This document shows, in pieces, positions 8,183 through 15,956 of a DNA stretch of 64,000 bases. Within the stretch, counting starts at the first letter, position 1. Each line of letters starts with the position of its first letter. The stretch is from Bradyrhizobium ivorense. Its GTDB lineage: Bacteria > Pseudomonadota > Alphaproteobacteria > Rhizobiales > Xanthobacteraceae. The DNA lies in NCBI RefSeq assembly GCF_900696085.1, contig NZ_CAADFC020000016.1, forward strand, positions 186,001 to 250,000, in the 5' to 3' direction. The translations under genes and the position numbers were made by a program. The notes beneath the pieces were generated by a model. That model saw only the letters and a list, made by a program, of their open reading frames with translations, made no database searches and was not told the DNA's origin.

Positions 8183-9673
8183 TTACACCCCGCCCGGATA
8201 GTTCGGGGCTTCCCGCGTGATCGTCACGTCGTGGACATGGCTTTCGCGCAAGCCGGCGCCGGTGATGCGGACGAACTGCGCCTTGGCGTGGAAGTCGGCG
8301 ATGTTGCGGGCACCGACGTAACCCATCGCGGCGCGGAGACCGCCGGCGAGCTGGTGCATGACGTTGGCGACCGGGCCCTTGTAGGGCACCTGGCCCTCGA
8401 TGCCTTCAGGGACGAGCTTCAGCGTGTCCTTGATGTCCTGCTGGAAGTAGCGGTCGGCCGAGCCGCGCGCCATCGCGCCGACCGAGCCCATGCCGCGATA
8501 GGCCTTGTAGGAGCGGCCCTGCCACAGGAAGACTTCACCCGGCGTCTCGTCGGTGCCGGCGAGCAGCGAGCCGACCATCGCGATGTCGGCGCCGGCGGCC
8601 AGCGCCTTGGCGAGATCACCGGAATACTTGATGCCGCCATCGGCGATCACAGGCACGTCCGCCTTCTTCGCTGCGGCCACCGCATCCATGATTGCGGTGA
8701 GCTGCGGCACGCCGACGCCGGCGACGATGCGGGTGGTGCAGATCGAGCCCGGCCCGATGCCGACCTTGATGCAGTCGGCGCCGGCATCGATCAGGGCCTG
8801 CGCGCCGTCCTCGGTCGCGACATTGCCGGCCACCACCTGCACGGAGTTGGAGAGCCGCTTGATGCGGTTGACGGCGTTGAGCACGTGCTGGGAGTGGCCG
8901 TGCGCGGTGTCGACCACGACGACGTCGACGCCGGCATCGATCAGCCGCTCGGTGCGCTCATAGCCGGTCTCGCCGACCGTGGTGGCGGCGGCAACGCGGA
9001 GACGGCCATGCTCGTCCTTGCAGGCGAGCGGATGCGCCACTGCCTTCTCGATGTCCTTCACCGTGATCAGGCCGACGCAGCGATACTGGTCGTCGACCAC
9101 CAGCAGCTTCTCGATGCGATGCTGGTGCAGCATCCGCTTCGCCTCGTCCTGGCTGACGCTCTCGCGCACCGTGACGAGCTTCTCATGCGTCATCAACTCC
9201 CGGACCTTCTGCCGGGGATCGCTGGCAAAGCGCACGTCGCGGTTGGTCAGGATGCCGACCAGCTTGCCCGGCACGTTCTTCTCGGCGCCGGTGACGACCG
9301 GAATGCCGGAGATGCCATGGTCCTTCATCAGCGCCAGCGCATCCGCCAACGTGGCGTCGGGGCCAATAGTCAGCGGATTGACCACCATGCCGGATTCGAA
9401 CTTCTTGACCTGCCGCACCTGCGCGGCCTGGCCATCTGGATCGAAGTTGCGGTGGATGACGCCGAGGCCGCCGGCCTGCGCCATCGCGATCGCCATGCGC
9501 GCTTCGGTGACCGTGTCCATGGCCGAGGCCATGATCGGGATGTTGAGCGGGATGGCGCGGGTGACGCGCGAGCGAATGTCGACTTCGGAGGGGAGAACGT
9601 CAGACAGACCGGGCTTCAGAAGCACATCGTCGAACGTAAAAGCTTCGCGGATAGCCGGAAATCCCGTGGCCAT
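8183..9673 (-). CDS. guaB: IMP dehydrogenase
   Basis: A 496-residue IMPDH that oxidises IMP to XMP with NAD+, feeding GMP synthase. A (beta/alpha)8 barrel is interrupted by a tandem CBS pair (about residues 95-210). The catalytic C312 is in GPGSICTTR, the flap RGMGSVGAM is near residue 405, and ADGGIKYSGD near 357. ATG 9673 has AAGGAG at 6 nt; a TTG two codons upstream overlaps this spacing and is less likely. Together with guaA at the left edge it completes the guanine branch. Confidence 0.97.
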   Translation of the reverse strand: MATGFPAIREAFTFDDVLLKPGLSDVLPSEVDIRSRVTRAIPLNIPIMASAMDTVTEARMAIAMAQAGGLGVIHRNFDPDGQAAQVRQVKKFESGMVVNPLTIGPDATLADALALMKDHGISGIPVVTGAEKNVPGKLVGILTNRDVRFASDPRQKVRELMTHEKLVTVRESVSQDEAKRMLHQHRIEKLLVVDDQYRCVGLITVKDIEKAVAHPLACKDEHGRLRVAAATTVGETGYERTERLIDAGVDVVVVDTAHGHSQHVLNAVNRIKRLSNSVQVVAGNVATEDGAQALIDAGADCIKVGIGPGSICTTRIVAGVGVPQLTAIMDAVAAAKKADVPVIADGGIKYSGDLAKALAAGADIAMVGSLLAGTDETPGEVFLWQGRSYKAYRGMGSVGAMARGSADRYFQQDIKDTLKLVPEGIEGQVPYKGPVANVMHQLAGGLRAAMGYVGARNIADFHAKAQFVRITGAGLRESHVHDVTITREAPNYPGGV

Positions 9674-9864
9674 TGCCAACTCCTTTCGGCGGCCTCAGCC
9701 GCTTGCAAATCTGACGATGAACGCCTCCTGCGGCGACGCTGGCAGCGTCACCGGGGAATCGGTGCCCATCGATGGGGTTGACGCCGGTCGATAGCATGGC
9801 GGCATGACGAATCAAAGTGTTTGCCAGCCATGCACAGGCTTTTTACGGCGCCCGGTAGCCCCTT

Positions 9865-10110
9865 CTAGCGGTAGCCCTGCGGCGGCCCGTGGCGGCGGAT
9901 CGCCTCGACCACCTCGCGATGGCGCCGGTCCTCCCGCTTCATGTGCACCACGATCACGGCATGGGCCGAGGGCACCAGCAGCAGGACATGGAAAAACAGC
10001 CCGAAAATCGCACAAAACACGATCAGGACCAGATTGAAGATGGCCGAAAACGGCTGTCCGTTCAGGAGCAGCCCGATCGGCGGCAGCAGGACAGCGAGCA
10101 CGTAGATCAA
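9865..10110 (-). CDS. YqaE/Pmp3-family small membrane protein
   Basis: An 81-residue protein whose first 55 residues match the Pmp3/YqaE pattern: helix VLAVLLPPIGLLL with the signature PP, a short loop, then a second helix FNLVLIVFCAIFGLFFHVLLLV. The charged tail (KREDRRHREVVEAIRRHG) is longer than in classical Pmp3. Homologues are stress-linked inner-membrane proteolipids. The start is TTG with AGAGG at 6 nt; an internal GTG three codons later is possible. Confidence 0.8.
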   Translation of the reverse strand: MIYVLAVLLPPIGLLLNGQPFSAIFNLVLIVFCAIFGLFFHVLLLVPSAHAVIVVHMKREDRRHREVVEAIRRHGPPQGYR

Positions 10111-10250
10111 GGCACACCTCTTTACGCCGGGGGATGCATACCAGCGTCACGCTGGATCTAGGTGGTTTGGCCGGTTCCGCAATGGCATGGCTGGCGGCAG
10201 GATGATATGGCCCCCTCGCCCGCCCTTTTCAGCACAGACGTCCCATTTCG

Positions 10251-11738
10251 ATGAACAAAGAACGCCTGATCCCGCTCATCGTGGCCACCGCTCTCTTTAT
10301 GGAGAACATGGACTCCACGGTGATCGCGACCTCCCTGCCGGCGATCGCCGCCGACATCGGCACCAGCCCCCTGACGCTGAAGCTGGCGATCACGTCCTAT
10401 CTGCTGTCGCTCGCGGTGTTCATCCCGGCGAGCGGCTGGACCGCCGACCGCTTCGGCGCCCGCATCGTGTTCGCCGGCGCGGTCGGCGTGTTCATGCTGG
10501 GCTCGATCGGCTGCGCGCTGTCAGGCTCGGTGACCGATTTCGTGTTCGCCCGCATCCTGCAGGGCCTCGGCGGGGCGATGATGACGCCAGTCGGGCGGCT
10601 GGTGCTGCTGCGCTCGGTCGACAAGAGCGCGCTGGTCAATGCGATGGCCTGGGTGACGGTGCCGGCGCTGATAGGGCCCGTGATCGGGCCGCCGCTCGGC
10701 GGCTTCATCACCACCTATTTCTCCTGGCACTGGATCTTCCTGATCAACATCCCGATCGGGCTGCTCGGCATCTTCCTGGCGCTGAAATACATCGACCCGA
10801 TCAAGAGCGTCGATCCCGAGCGCTTTGATCTCTATGGCCTGGTGCTGGCCGGCATCGGGCTTGCCGGCATCGCCTTCGGGCTTTCGGTCGCCGGGCTCAA
10901 CCTGCTGCCGTGGCCGATCGTCGCCGCGCTGGTCGGGGTCGGCACGGTCTCGATGACGCTCTATGTCATTCATGCCAAGCGCACCGGCTCGCCGGTGCTG
11001 GATTTTTCGCTGCTGCGGCTGCCGACGATGCGCGCCTCGATCGTCGGCGGCTTCATGTTCCGCCTCGGCATTGGCGCGCTGCCGTTCCTGTTGCCGCTGC
11101 TGATGCAGGTCGGCTTCGGCCTGTCACCGTTCCAGTCGGGTCTCGTGACCTTTGCCTCCGCGGTCGGCGCCATGGGCATGAAGACGCTGGCGGCGCGCAT
11201 CATCAAGGCCTTCGGTTTCCGCAACATGATGACGGTCAATGCCGTCGTCAGCGCGGCCTTCCTCGCCGCCTGCGCCCTGTTCACGGCGACGACGCCGCTG
11301 ATGCTGATCTTCACCATCCTTGTGGTCGGTGGTTTCTTCCGCTCGCTGCAGTTCACCGCGATCAACACTGTGGCCTATGCCGAGGTCGAGGCGCCGCAGA
11401 TGAGCCGCGCCACCACCCTGGTCAGCGTCAACCAGCAGCTCGCGGTGTCCGCCGGCGTCGCGGTCGGCGCGTTCTCGGTCGAAACCACACTGGCGCTGCA
11501 TCACCAGACCGAGCTGTCCGCCGACGTGTTCGGGCCGGCCTTCATCGTGGTGTCGCTGATCTCGGCAGCCTCAGCCTGGTTCTTCTGGCAGATGCCTGCC
11601 GATGCCGGCAACGAGATCGCCGGCCGTAAGGCGATCGACATCTCGAGCCGCAAGGGCGCCGAGAAGCGTGCTGCCACTGACGCCGTCAAGGCCGCAACCG
11701 AGGACACCCAGAACGCGCGGGATCAGCGGCTGGGGTAG
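10251..11738 (+). CDS. MFS transporter, DHA2 (14-helix) drug:proton antiporter type
   Basis: A 495-residue exporter. MENMDSTVIATSLPAIA in helix 1, loop TADRFGARIVF after helix 2, and motif C GPVIGPPLGGFI in helix 5 are the DHA2/EmrB-QacA marks; 14 hydrophobic segments are visible. Probably exports toxic amphipathic compounds. There is no membrane-fusion partner next to it. No clear Shine-Dalgarno site precedes the ATG. A strong intrinsic terminator follows the stop codon. Confidence 0.88.
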   Translation: MNKERLIPLIVATALFMENMDSTVIATSLPAIAADIGTSPLTLKLAITSYLLSLAVFIPASGWTADRFGARIVFAGAVGVFMLGSIGCALSGSVTDFVFARILQGLGGAMMTPVGRLVLLRSVDKSALVNAMAWVTVPALIGPVIGPPLGGFITTYFSWHWIFLINIPIGLLGIFLALKYIDPIKSVDPERFDLYGLVLAGIGLAGIAFGLSVAGLNLLPWPIVAALVGVGTVSMTLYVIHAKRTGSPVLDFSLLRLPTMRASIVGGFMFRLGIGALPFLLPLLMQVGFGLSPFQSGLVTFASAVGAMGMKTLAARIIKAFGFRNMMTVNAVVSAAFLAACALFTATTPLMLIFTILVVGGFFRSLQFTAINTVAYAEVEAPQMSRATTLVSVNQQLAVSAGVAVGAFSVETTLALHHQTELSADVFGPAFIVVSLISAASAWFFWQMPADAGNEIAGRKAIDISSRKGAEKRAATDAVKAATEDTQNARDQRLG

Positions 11739-11759
11739 TCGATCAAGACCTCGTCCCGC

Positions 11760-11795
11760 GCGGCCCGGTCAGGCCGGTGCCGGGCCGCCATTTTT
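11760..11795 (+). terminator. Rho-independent terminator after the DHA2 transporter
   Basis: Stem GCGGCCCGG (11760-11768) pairs perfectly with CCGGGCCGC (11780-11788), followed by CA and TTTTT. It starts 21 nt after the stop codon. Confidence 0.8.
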
Positions 11796-11972
11796 CCGCG
11801 GATTGCTGGCGATACCGGCCGGCCCCACCGCGGCCGTTCGTCACGACAAAAAATCTTCGCGAGAGTCAGAAAGCGAACGGAAGCGCCACCGCCGATCCGG
11901 CATAGTCCGGCTCAGGCGGGCACGCAGTGATCCCGCATCAGCAGAAAATCACGCGGAGGAAACGCTCCGGGT

Positions 11973-12038
11973 CCCTTCCATGGCGTCCTCGCCATGGAAG
12001 GGCCGGGCCATGCCAATTTAGCCCTTGCCAATTTAGCC
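11973..12038. repeat. Perfect 12-bp inverted repeat and tandem 13-mers before the phasin gene
   Basis: CCCTTCCATGGC (11973-11984) and GCCATGGAAGGG (11991-12002) are exact complements around a 6-nt loop. Next come two exact copies of TGCCAATTTAGCC at 12011-12023 and 12026-12038. Together they occupy the leader of the phasin gene. The rest of the 322-bp interval holds the upstream terminator and no gene. Confidence 0.7.
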
Positions 12039-12060
12039 TTTTCTGAAGGGATCAGAGCCA

Positions 12061-12519
12061 GTGAGTGATGCGCATACGACGGAAGTGAACGAAAATCCGA
12101 AAGCCGACGGCTTCAATCTGCCCCTGTTCGCCCTGCCCGAAGCGTTCCAGGGCGCTGCGGAGCAAAACGCGACACGGGCCAAACAGCAGATCGACAAGGT
12201 GAAGGAGGCGTCGACGGAGGTCGCCCTCCTGCTCAAGGAGGCATACGCAATCAATGCCAAGGGCGCTGCGGATTACGCCGCCAAAGTGATCGAGATATCG
12301 AGCACCAATACCAGCTCGGCTCTCGCATTGATGACCGATCTCATCGGCACCAAGTCGCTGTCGGAGGTGATCCAGCTTTCGGCCAACCACGGCCGCAAGA
12401 ATTTCGAGGTCATCGCCGCGCAGAACAAGGAGCTTTGGGACCTCACGAAGAAGGTCGCGAAGGAAGGCTCCGAGCCCCTCAAGAAGGGCTTTGCAAGGGC
12501 GCTGAAGACCCTGTCCTGA
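12061..12519 (+). CDS. Phasin family protein
   Basis: A 152-residue helical protein of the phasin_2 type, expected to coat polyhydroxyalkanoate granules. The core (about residues 30-145) is amphipathic helix with no Cys, Trp only at W135 and heptad-like hydrophobics, as in other rhizobial phasins (KEAYAINAKGAADYAAKVIEIS-type segment near residue 60). The start is GTG with GAAGGG upstream. PHA turnover links to the thiolase and acyl-CoA genes elsewhere in the window, although these are not in the same operon. Confidence 0.88.
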   Translation: MSDAHTTEVNENPKADGFNLPLFALPEAFQGAAEQNATRAKQQIDKVKEASTEVALLLKEAYAINAKGAADYAAKVIEISSTNTSSALALMTDLIGTKSLSEVIQLSANHGRKNFEVIAAQNKELWDLTKKVAKEGSEPLKKGFARALKTLS

Positions 12520-12626
12520 GCCGCCCTCGCCCGAAAATCGGCTGGAAGCCAAGCGTTTCCATTGAGAAGGAACGCACTCCGGCCGACGGTGCGCGGGTTC
12601 GACAATCTACATTGCGGAGGAGCGAG

Positions 12627-12821
12627 ATGGGCGTGATCATGATCAAGTGCCCGCGGTCGGGACGCGCGATCACAACCGGCATGAACACTGACCGCGAGAC
12701 ATTCCAATGCCGCGCGTTGTTCTTCTCGCGCACCTACTGCACGACCTGTCGCATCACCCACGAGTGGTTCGCCCGGGACGCCTGGGTCTACGAACCCGAG
12801 GAGATGCCCAAGGCAGGCTGA
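12627..12821 (+). CDS. Small cysteine-containing protein, zinc-ribbon-like
   Basis: A 64-residue protein with KCPRSGRAITTGM at the N-terminus, CRALFFSRTYCTTCRITHEWF in the middle (quoted motif C-x2-C) and an acidic C-terminus. The CPxSG...CxxC arrangement could bind zinc, and I recall many short rhizobial proteins of this shape. Function unknown. GGAGG 6 nt upstream gives a strong start. Longer frames that extend back into the phasin gene were rejected. Confidence 0.75.
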   Translation: MGVIMIKCPRSGRAITTGMNTDRETFQCRALFFSRTYCTTCRITHEWFARDAWVYEPEEMPKAG

Positions 12822-12848
12822 CGCCAGCCTGCGAACGAGACTCTGATT

Positions 12849-13676
12849 TCAGTGGCGACTTGTTCGCTCGCCTGCGATACGTGCTCCAGCCTTATCAACA
12901 TTGGTCCAGGCGTGCCCGTGGGAACGCGTCGGTCCATGCGCCGGCGCGCCACGACTGGACTGTCTCATCCCTTCGGCCGAAACGATGCGATCGATCCTGC
13001 TCCGCATGATCTCGTAGCACTCGCAGACGGCAGCCTCGAGCCGTCCCCTGTCCACCTCGATCGAGCTCCGGCGGTTTGATCGGATCGCCCCCGATCCGCG
13101 AAGCTTGGACACGACATGGGTCACGGTCGTGCGCCGCACGCCCAGCAACTCCGATAGCGTGTCCTGCGTCAGCGGGAGCGTGTCGTAACCGACCTGATCG
13201 TGAACCTGCAAAAGCCAGCGGGCCAGGCGAGCCTCCACCGAGTGCAGCGCATTGCACGCGGCGATGTGTTGGAACTGCACCAACAGCGACCGCATATGGA
13301 GCTGCACCGCATCCTCGAGCGCGCGGCTGTGGCTGAGCGCGGCATGAAATCGCGCCGGTGAGATCTGCCATGTTGTCCCGGCCACGCGAACCACCGCCGT
13401 CATTGGCGAGCGTATCGACCCGAGTGTCGACAGGACGCCTACCGCCCCCTCATTGCCGACCATCGTCGTCGCGACCGACTGCCCGTTCGGCATGTCCATG
13501 ACGAACGCGATCAATGCCGTGCAGGGGAAATAGATCTGCTGGACGGGATCACCCGACCGCACCAGCACGACGTCACGCTCGAGCGATATCCTGCGCAGAT
13601 GGGGCACAAGCAGCTGGAAATCGGCGGGCGACAAGGCCGCCAGGAGACGATTGCCTATGTTCGACCTGCGCTCCAT
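12849..13676 (-). CDS. Crp/Fnr-family transcriptional regulator
   Basis: A 275-residue regulator: an N-terminal cyclic-nucleotide-binding beta-roll (about residues 20-140, LVRSGDPVQQIYFPCTALIAF) and a C-terminal winged helix (LTQDTLSELLGVRRTTVTHVV near 190) of the HTH_Crp_2 type. There is no Fnr cysteine cluster, so an oxygen-sensing Fe-S role is unlikely. The C-terminal 40 residues are basic and variable. ATG 13676 is preceded by ACGGAG at 10 nt; the adjacent GTG is also possible. No target genes can be named. Confidence 0.85.
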   Translation of the reverse strand: MERRSNIGNRLLAALSPADFQLLVPHLRRISLERDVVLVRSGDPVQQIYFPCTALIAFVMDMPNGQSVATTMVGNEGAVGVLSTLGSIRSPMTAVVRVAGTTWQISPARFHAALSHSRALEDAVQLHMRSLLVQFQHIAACNALHSVEARLARWLLQVHDQVGYDTLPLTQDTLSELLGVRRTTVTHVVSKLRGSGAIRSNRRSSIEVDRGRLEAAVCECYEIMRSRIDRIVSAEGMRQSSRGAPAHGPTRSHGHAWTNVDKAGARIAGERTSRH

Positions 13677-13835
13677 CACGGGGAAACTCCGTGAGGCACG
13701 GCTCACTGCGCAAACCAGTCGGGGGCGCCGGGCTGCGCTACGCAACGGACAGACCGCACCGAGAAAGTAGAATACGCCTTAGGGGCAAGAGTTCCAACGG
13801 TTTCGGACGACGCACGTCGCCGGGCGGCGCGGCGG

Positions 13836-14525
13836 CTAGCCTCTGCCGGGCTGTCCGCGAAATCCCGTCGCCAGCACGTAGCGCTCCGACGAATCCTGCC
13901 GGCTGGCCGCCGGCTTGACGTGACGCACCGTGGCAAAATCGCGCTTGAGCTGCGCCAGCAGTTCGGCATCGGCGCCGCTCTGGAAGACTTTTGCCAGGAA
14001 CGCGCCGCCGGGATTGAGCACCTCGCAGGCGAAGTGGGCGGCGGTCTCGACCAGGCCGATGATGCGGAGCTGGTCGGTCTTGCGGTGGCCGGTGGTGTTG
14101 GCGGCCATGTCGGACATCACGATGTCGGCGCGGCCGCCCATCATCGCGATCAGCTTTTCCGGCGCGTCATGATCGAGGAAGTCGAGCTGCGCGAAGGTGA
14201 CGCCGGGGATCTCGCCCATCTCCAGGAGATCGATCGCGACCACCTTGCCCTTGCCGTCGGCTGCTCCCGTGCGTTTCGCCGCGATCTGGCTCCAGCCGCC
14301 GGGCGCCGCGCCGAGGTCGACCACCGTCATGCCCGGCTTGAGCATGCGGTACTTGTCGTCGATCTCCAGCAGCTTGAACGCCGCGCGCGAGCGATAGCCC
14401 ATCGCCTTGGCCTTGGCGACGTAGGGATCGTTGAGCTGGCGCTCCAGCCAGAGTTTTGACGACAGCTTTCGCTTGCCACCGCTCTTGACCGTGACGTGCA
14501 GCCGCCCGGTGGTGTCTTTCGCCAT
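13836..14525 (-). CDS. rlmE: 23S rRNA 2'-O-ribose methyltransferase RlmE (FtsJ)
   Basis: A 229-residue SAM-dependent enzyme that methylates U2552 in the A-loop of 23S rRNA. Landmarks: YRSRAAFKLLEID with the first catalytic Lys, SAM motif VVDLGAAPGGWSQIA near residue 88, SDMAANTTG near 150 (catalytic Asp), FLAKVFQSG with the second Lys, and SSERYVLATGF with the Glu of the K-D-K-E tetrad. It is co-directional with the Ppx/GppA gene, a usual pairing in alphaproteobacteria. Confidence 0.95.
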   Translation of the reverse strand: MAKDTTGRLHVTVKSGGKRKLSSKLWLERQLNDPYVAKAKAMGYRSRAAFKLLEIDDKYRMLKPGMTVVDLGAAPGGWSQIAAKRTGAADGKGKVVAIDLLEMGEIPGVTFAQLDFLDHDAPEKLIAMMGGRADIVMSDMAANTTGHRKTDQLRIIGLVETAAHFACEVLNPGGAFLAKVFQSGADAELLAQLKRDFATVRHVKPAASRQDSSERYVLATGFRGQPGRG

Positions 14526-14556
14526 GATGGTTCTTGCGTCTCGGTGCGTTGTTACT

Positions 14557-14696
14557 CCCTCTCCCCGTTCTTACGGGGAGAGGGCTGGGGTGAGGGGCTA
14601 CTTCCGCATAGACGGTGAGAGATGAGTTCGTGGAGAGTCCCCCTCACCCGTATCGCATTTCATGCGATCCGGCCTCTCCCCGCAGGCGGGGAGAGG
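14557..14696. repeat. Dispersed inverted repeat, family R6 (CCCTCTCCCCG...CGGGGAGAGG)
   Basis: Two nested hairpins: CTCTCCCCG/CGGGGAGAG on the left, CCTCTCCCCGC/GCGGGGAGAGG on the right, joined by GGTGAGGGGC and CCCTCACCCG. Copies at 18622 and 28106. Lies between rlmE and the Ppx/GppA gene. Confidence 0.85.
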
Positions 14697-14711
14697 CGAA
14701 GAAGAAAGCGT

Positions 14712-15755
14712 CTAGCACGCCCGCAGCGCGCCGTCCTCGCGCATCATCTCGACCAGCATGCCCTCGCGCAGGCCGCGGTCGGCGACGCGCAGCCGCGGCA
14801 GCGGGAAGGCATTGCGGATCGCATCGAGGATGGCGCAGCCGGCGAGCACCAGGTCGGCGCGCTCGACGCTGATGCAGTTGTTGTGGACGCGCTGCTCATA
14901 GCTCATGCAGAGCAGCTTCTGGATCGTCGCCGTGACGTCGAAATCGTTCATCCAGATGCCGTCGATGCGGCGGCGGTCGTAGCGCGGCAGATTGAGGAAC
15001 ACGCCGGCGAGCGTGGTCACGGTGCCGGAGGTGCCGAGCAAGTGCATGTCGCGCAGATCCTGGCCGTGCTCAGCCGCGAACGGCGCGACGTGCTGGGCGA
15101 CCTCATCGATCATGCGGGCATACAGATTCGGCGTGACGTTCCTGCCGCCAAAATGCTCCGCCAGCGTAACGACGCCGAGCGGGATCGACATCCACGCCTT
15201 GATGCGCGGCGGCGCGTCCGGCGTCGCGGGATCGCGCTCGATCCGCACCAGCTCGGTCGAGCCGCCGCCGATGTCGAACAGGATGGCCCCTCGCCCCCTC
15301 GGGTCGAGCAGCGGCGAGCAGCCGATCACGGCCAGCGTCGCCTCGGTCTCGCGGTCGATCACTTCGAGCTTGATGCCGGTCTCGGCGGCGACGCGGGCGC
15401 GAAAACTCTCGGCGTTGCCGGCGGCGCGGCAGGCTTCGGTGGCGATCAGCCGCAGCCGGCGCGCCTTGCGATAGCGGATCTTGTCGCTGCAAATCGAGAG
15501 CGCGGCGATGGCGCGCTCGATCGCCGCCTCGCTGATGGAACCGGTCGCGGCGATGCCCTCGCCGAGCCGGATGATCCGCGAGAAGGAATCGACCACGCGG
15601 AACCCGTCGCCCGCGGGACAGGCGATCAGGAGCCGACAGTTGTTGGTGCCAAGGTCGAGCGCTGCGTAGACACCGGTCTCGGCGCCCGCCGCAGCGAACC
15701 TTGACAGGGCTTCGGCGGCCGGAATGCCGTCGCAAAGCCGCACTTCGTCATTCAT
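14712..15755 (-). CDS. Ppx/GppA-family phosphatase
   Basis: A 347-residue ASKHA-fold phosphatase of the exopolyphosphatase/pppGpp phosphatase family. Visible: the first phosphate loop ALDLGTNNCRLLIA near residue 33, EATLAVIG, the second loop LFDIGGGSTELV near 165, and GTSGTVTTL near 244. It is shorter than E. coli Ppx or GppA (about 500 residues) because it lacks the C-terminal HD-like domain, as in many alphaproteobacterial members. ATG 15755 was taken; a TTG one codon earlier is possible. Confidence 0.9.
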   Translation of the reverse strand: MNDEVRLCDGIPAAEALSRFAAAGAETGVYAALDLGTNNCRLLIACPAGDGFRVVDSFSRIIRLGEGIAATGSISEAAIERAIAALSICSDKIRYRKARRLRLIATEACRAAGNAESFRARVAAETGIKLEVIDRETEATLAVIGCSPLLDPRGRGAILFDIGGGSTELVRIERDPATPDAPPRIKAWMSIPLGVVTLAEHFGGRNVTPNLYARMIDEVAQHVAPFAAEHGQDLRDMHLLGTSGTVTTLAGVFLNLPRYDRRRIDGIWMNDFDVTATIQKLLCMSYEQRVHNNCISVERADLVLAGCAILDAIRNAFPLPRLRVADRGLREGMLVEMMREDGALRAC

Positions 15756-15956
15756 CAAACTGTCTTTCCGCGGGACCGCGGTTCGAGCCCGCCGAAGAAA
15801 TTGTCGTTCACGGAAACTTTAGCAGCGCCAAGGGCCTACGCAAACTCTGTTCACATTGGCTCCATGTCCAATCGGGCGTTGTCGTTAAGAGGGGTGTGCG
15901 TTATCTCGGGAATGCCCGCAAAACCCACCAAATCCGGGCATTTCAGGTCATTTCCG

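Noticed and set aside
8168..9781. A 537-codon open frame opposite guaB
   Set aside because: guaB is certain on the other strand; this frame has low-complexity His/Arg/Asp sequence.
15770..15805. T-arm-like sequence GGTTCGAGCCC suggesting a tRNA
   Set aside because: The flanks do not form the acceptor, D or anticodon stems; no tRNA can be folded here on either strand.
15801..15956. N-terminal extension of the CoxL-like protein
   Set aside because: The 52 extra residues do not resemble the family, and the ATG at 15957 precedes the conserved hammerhead domain.
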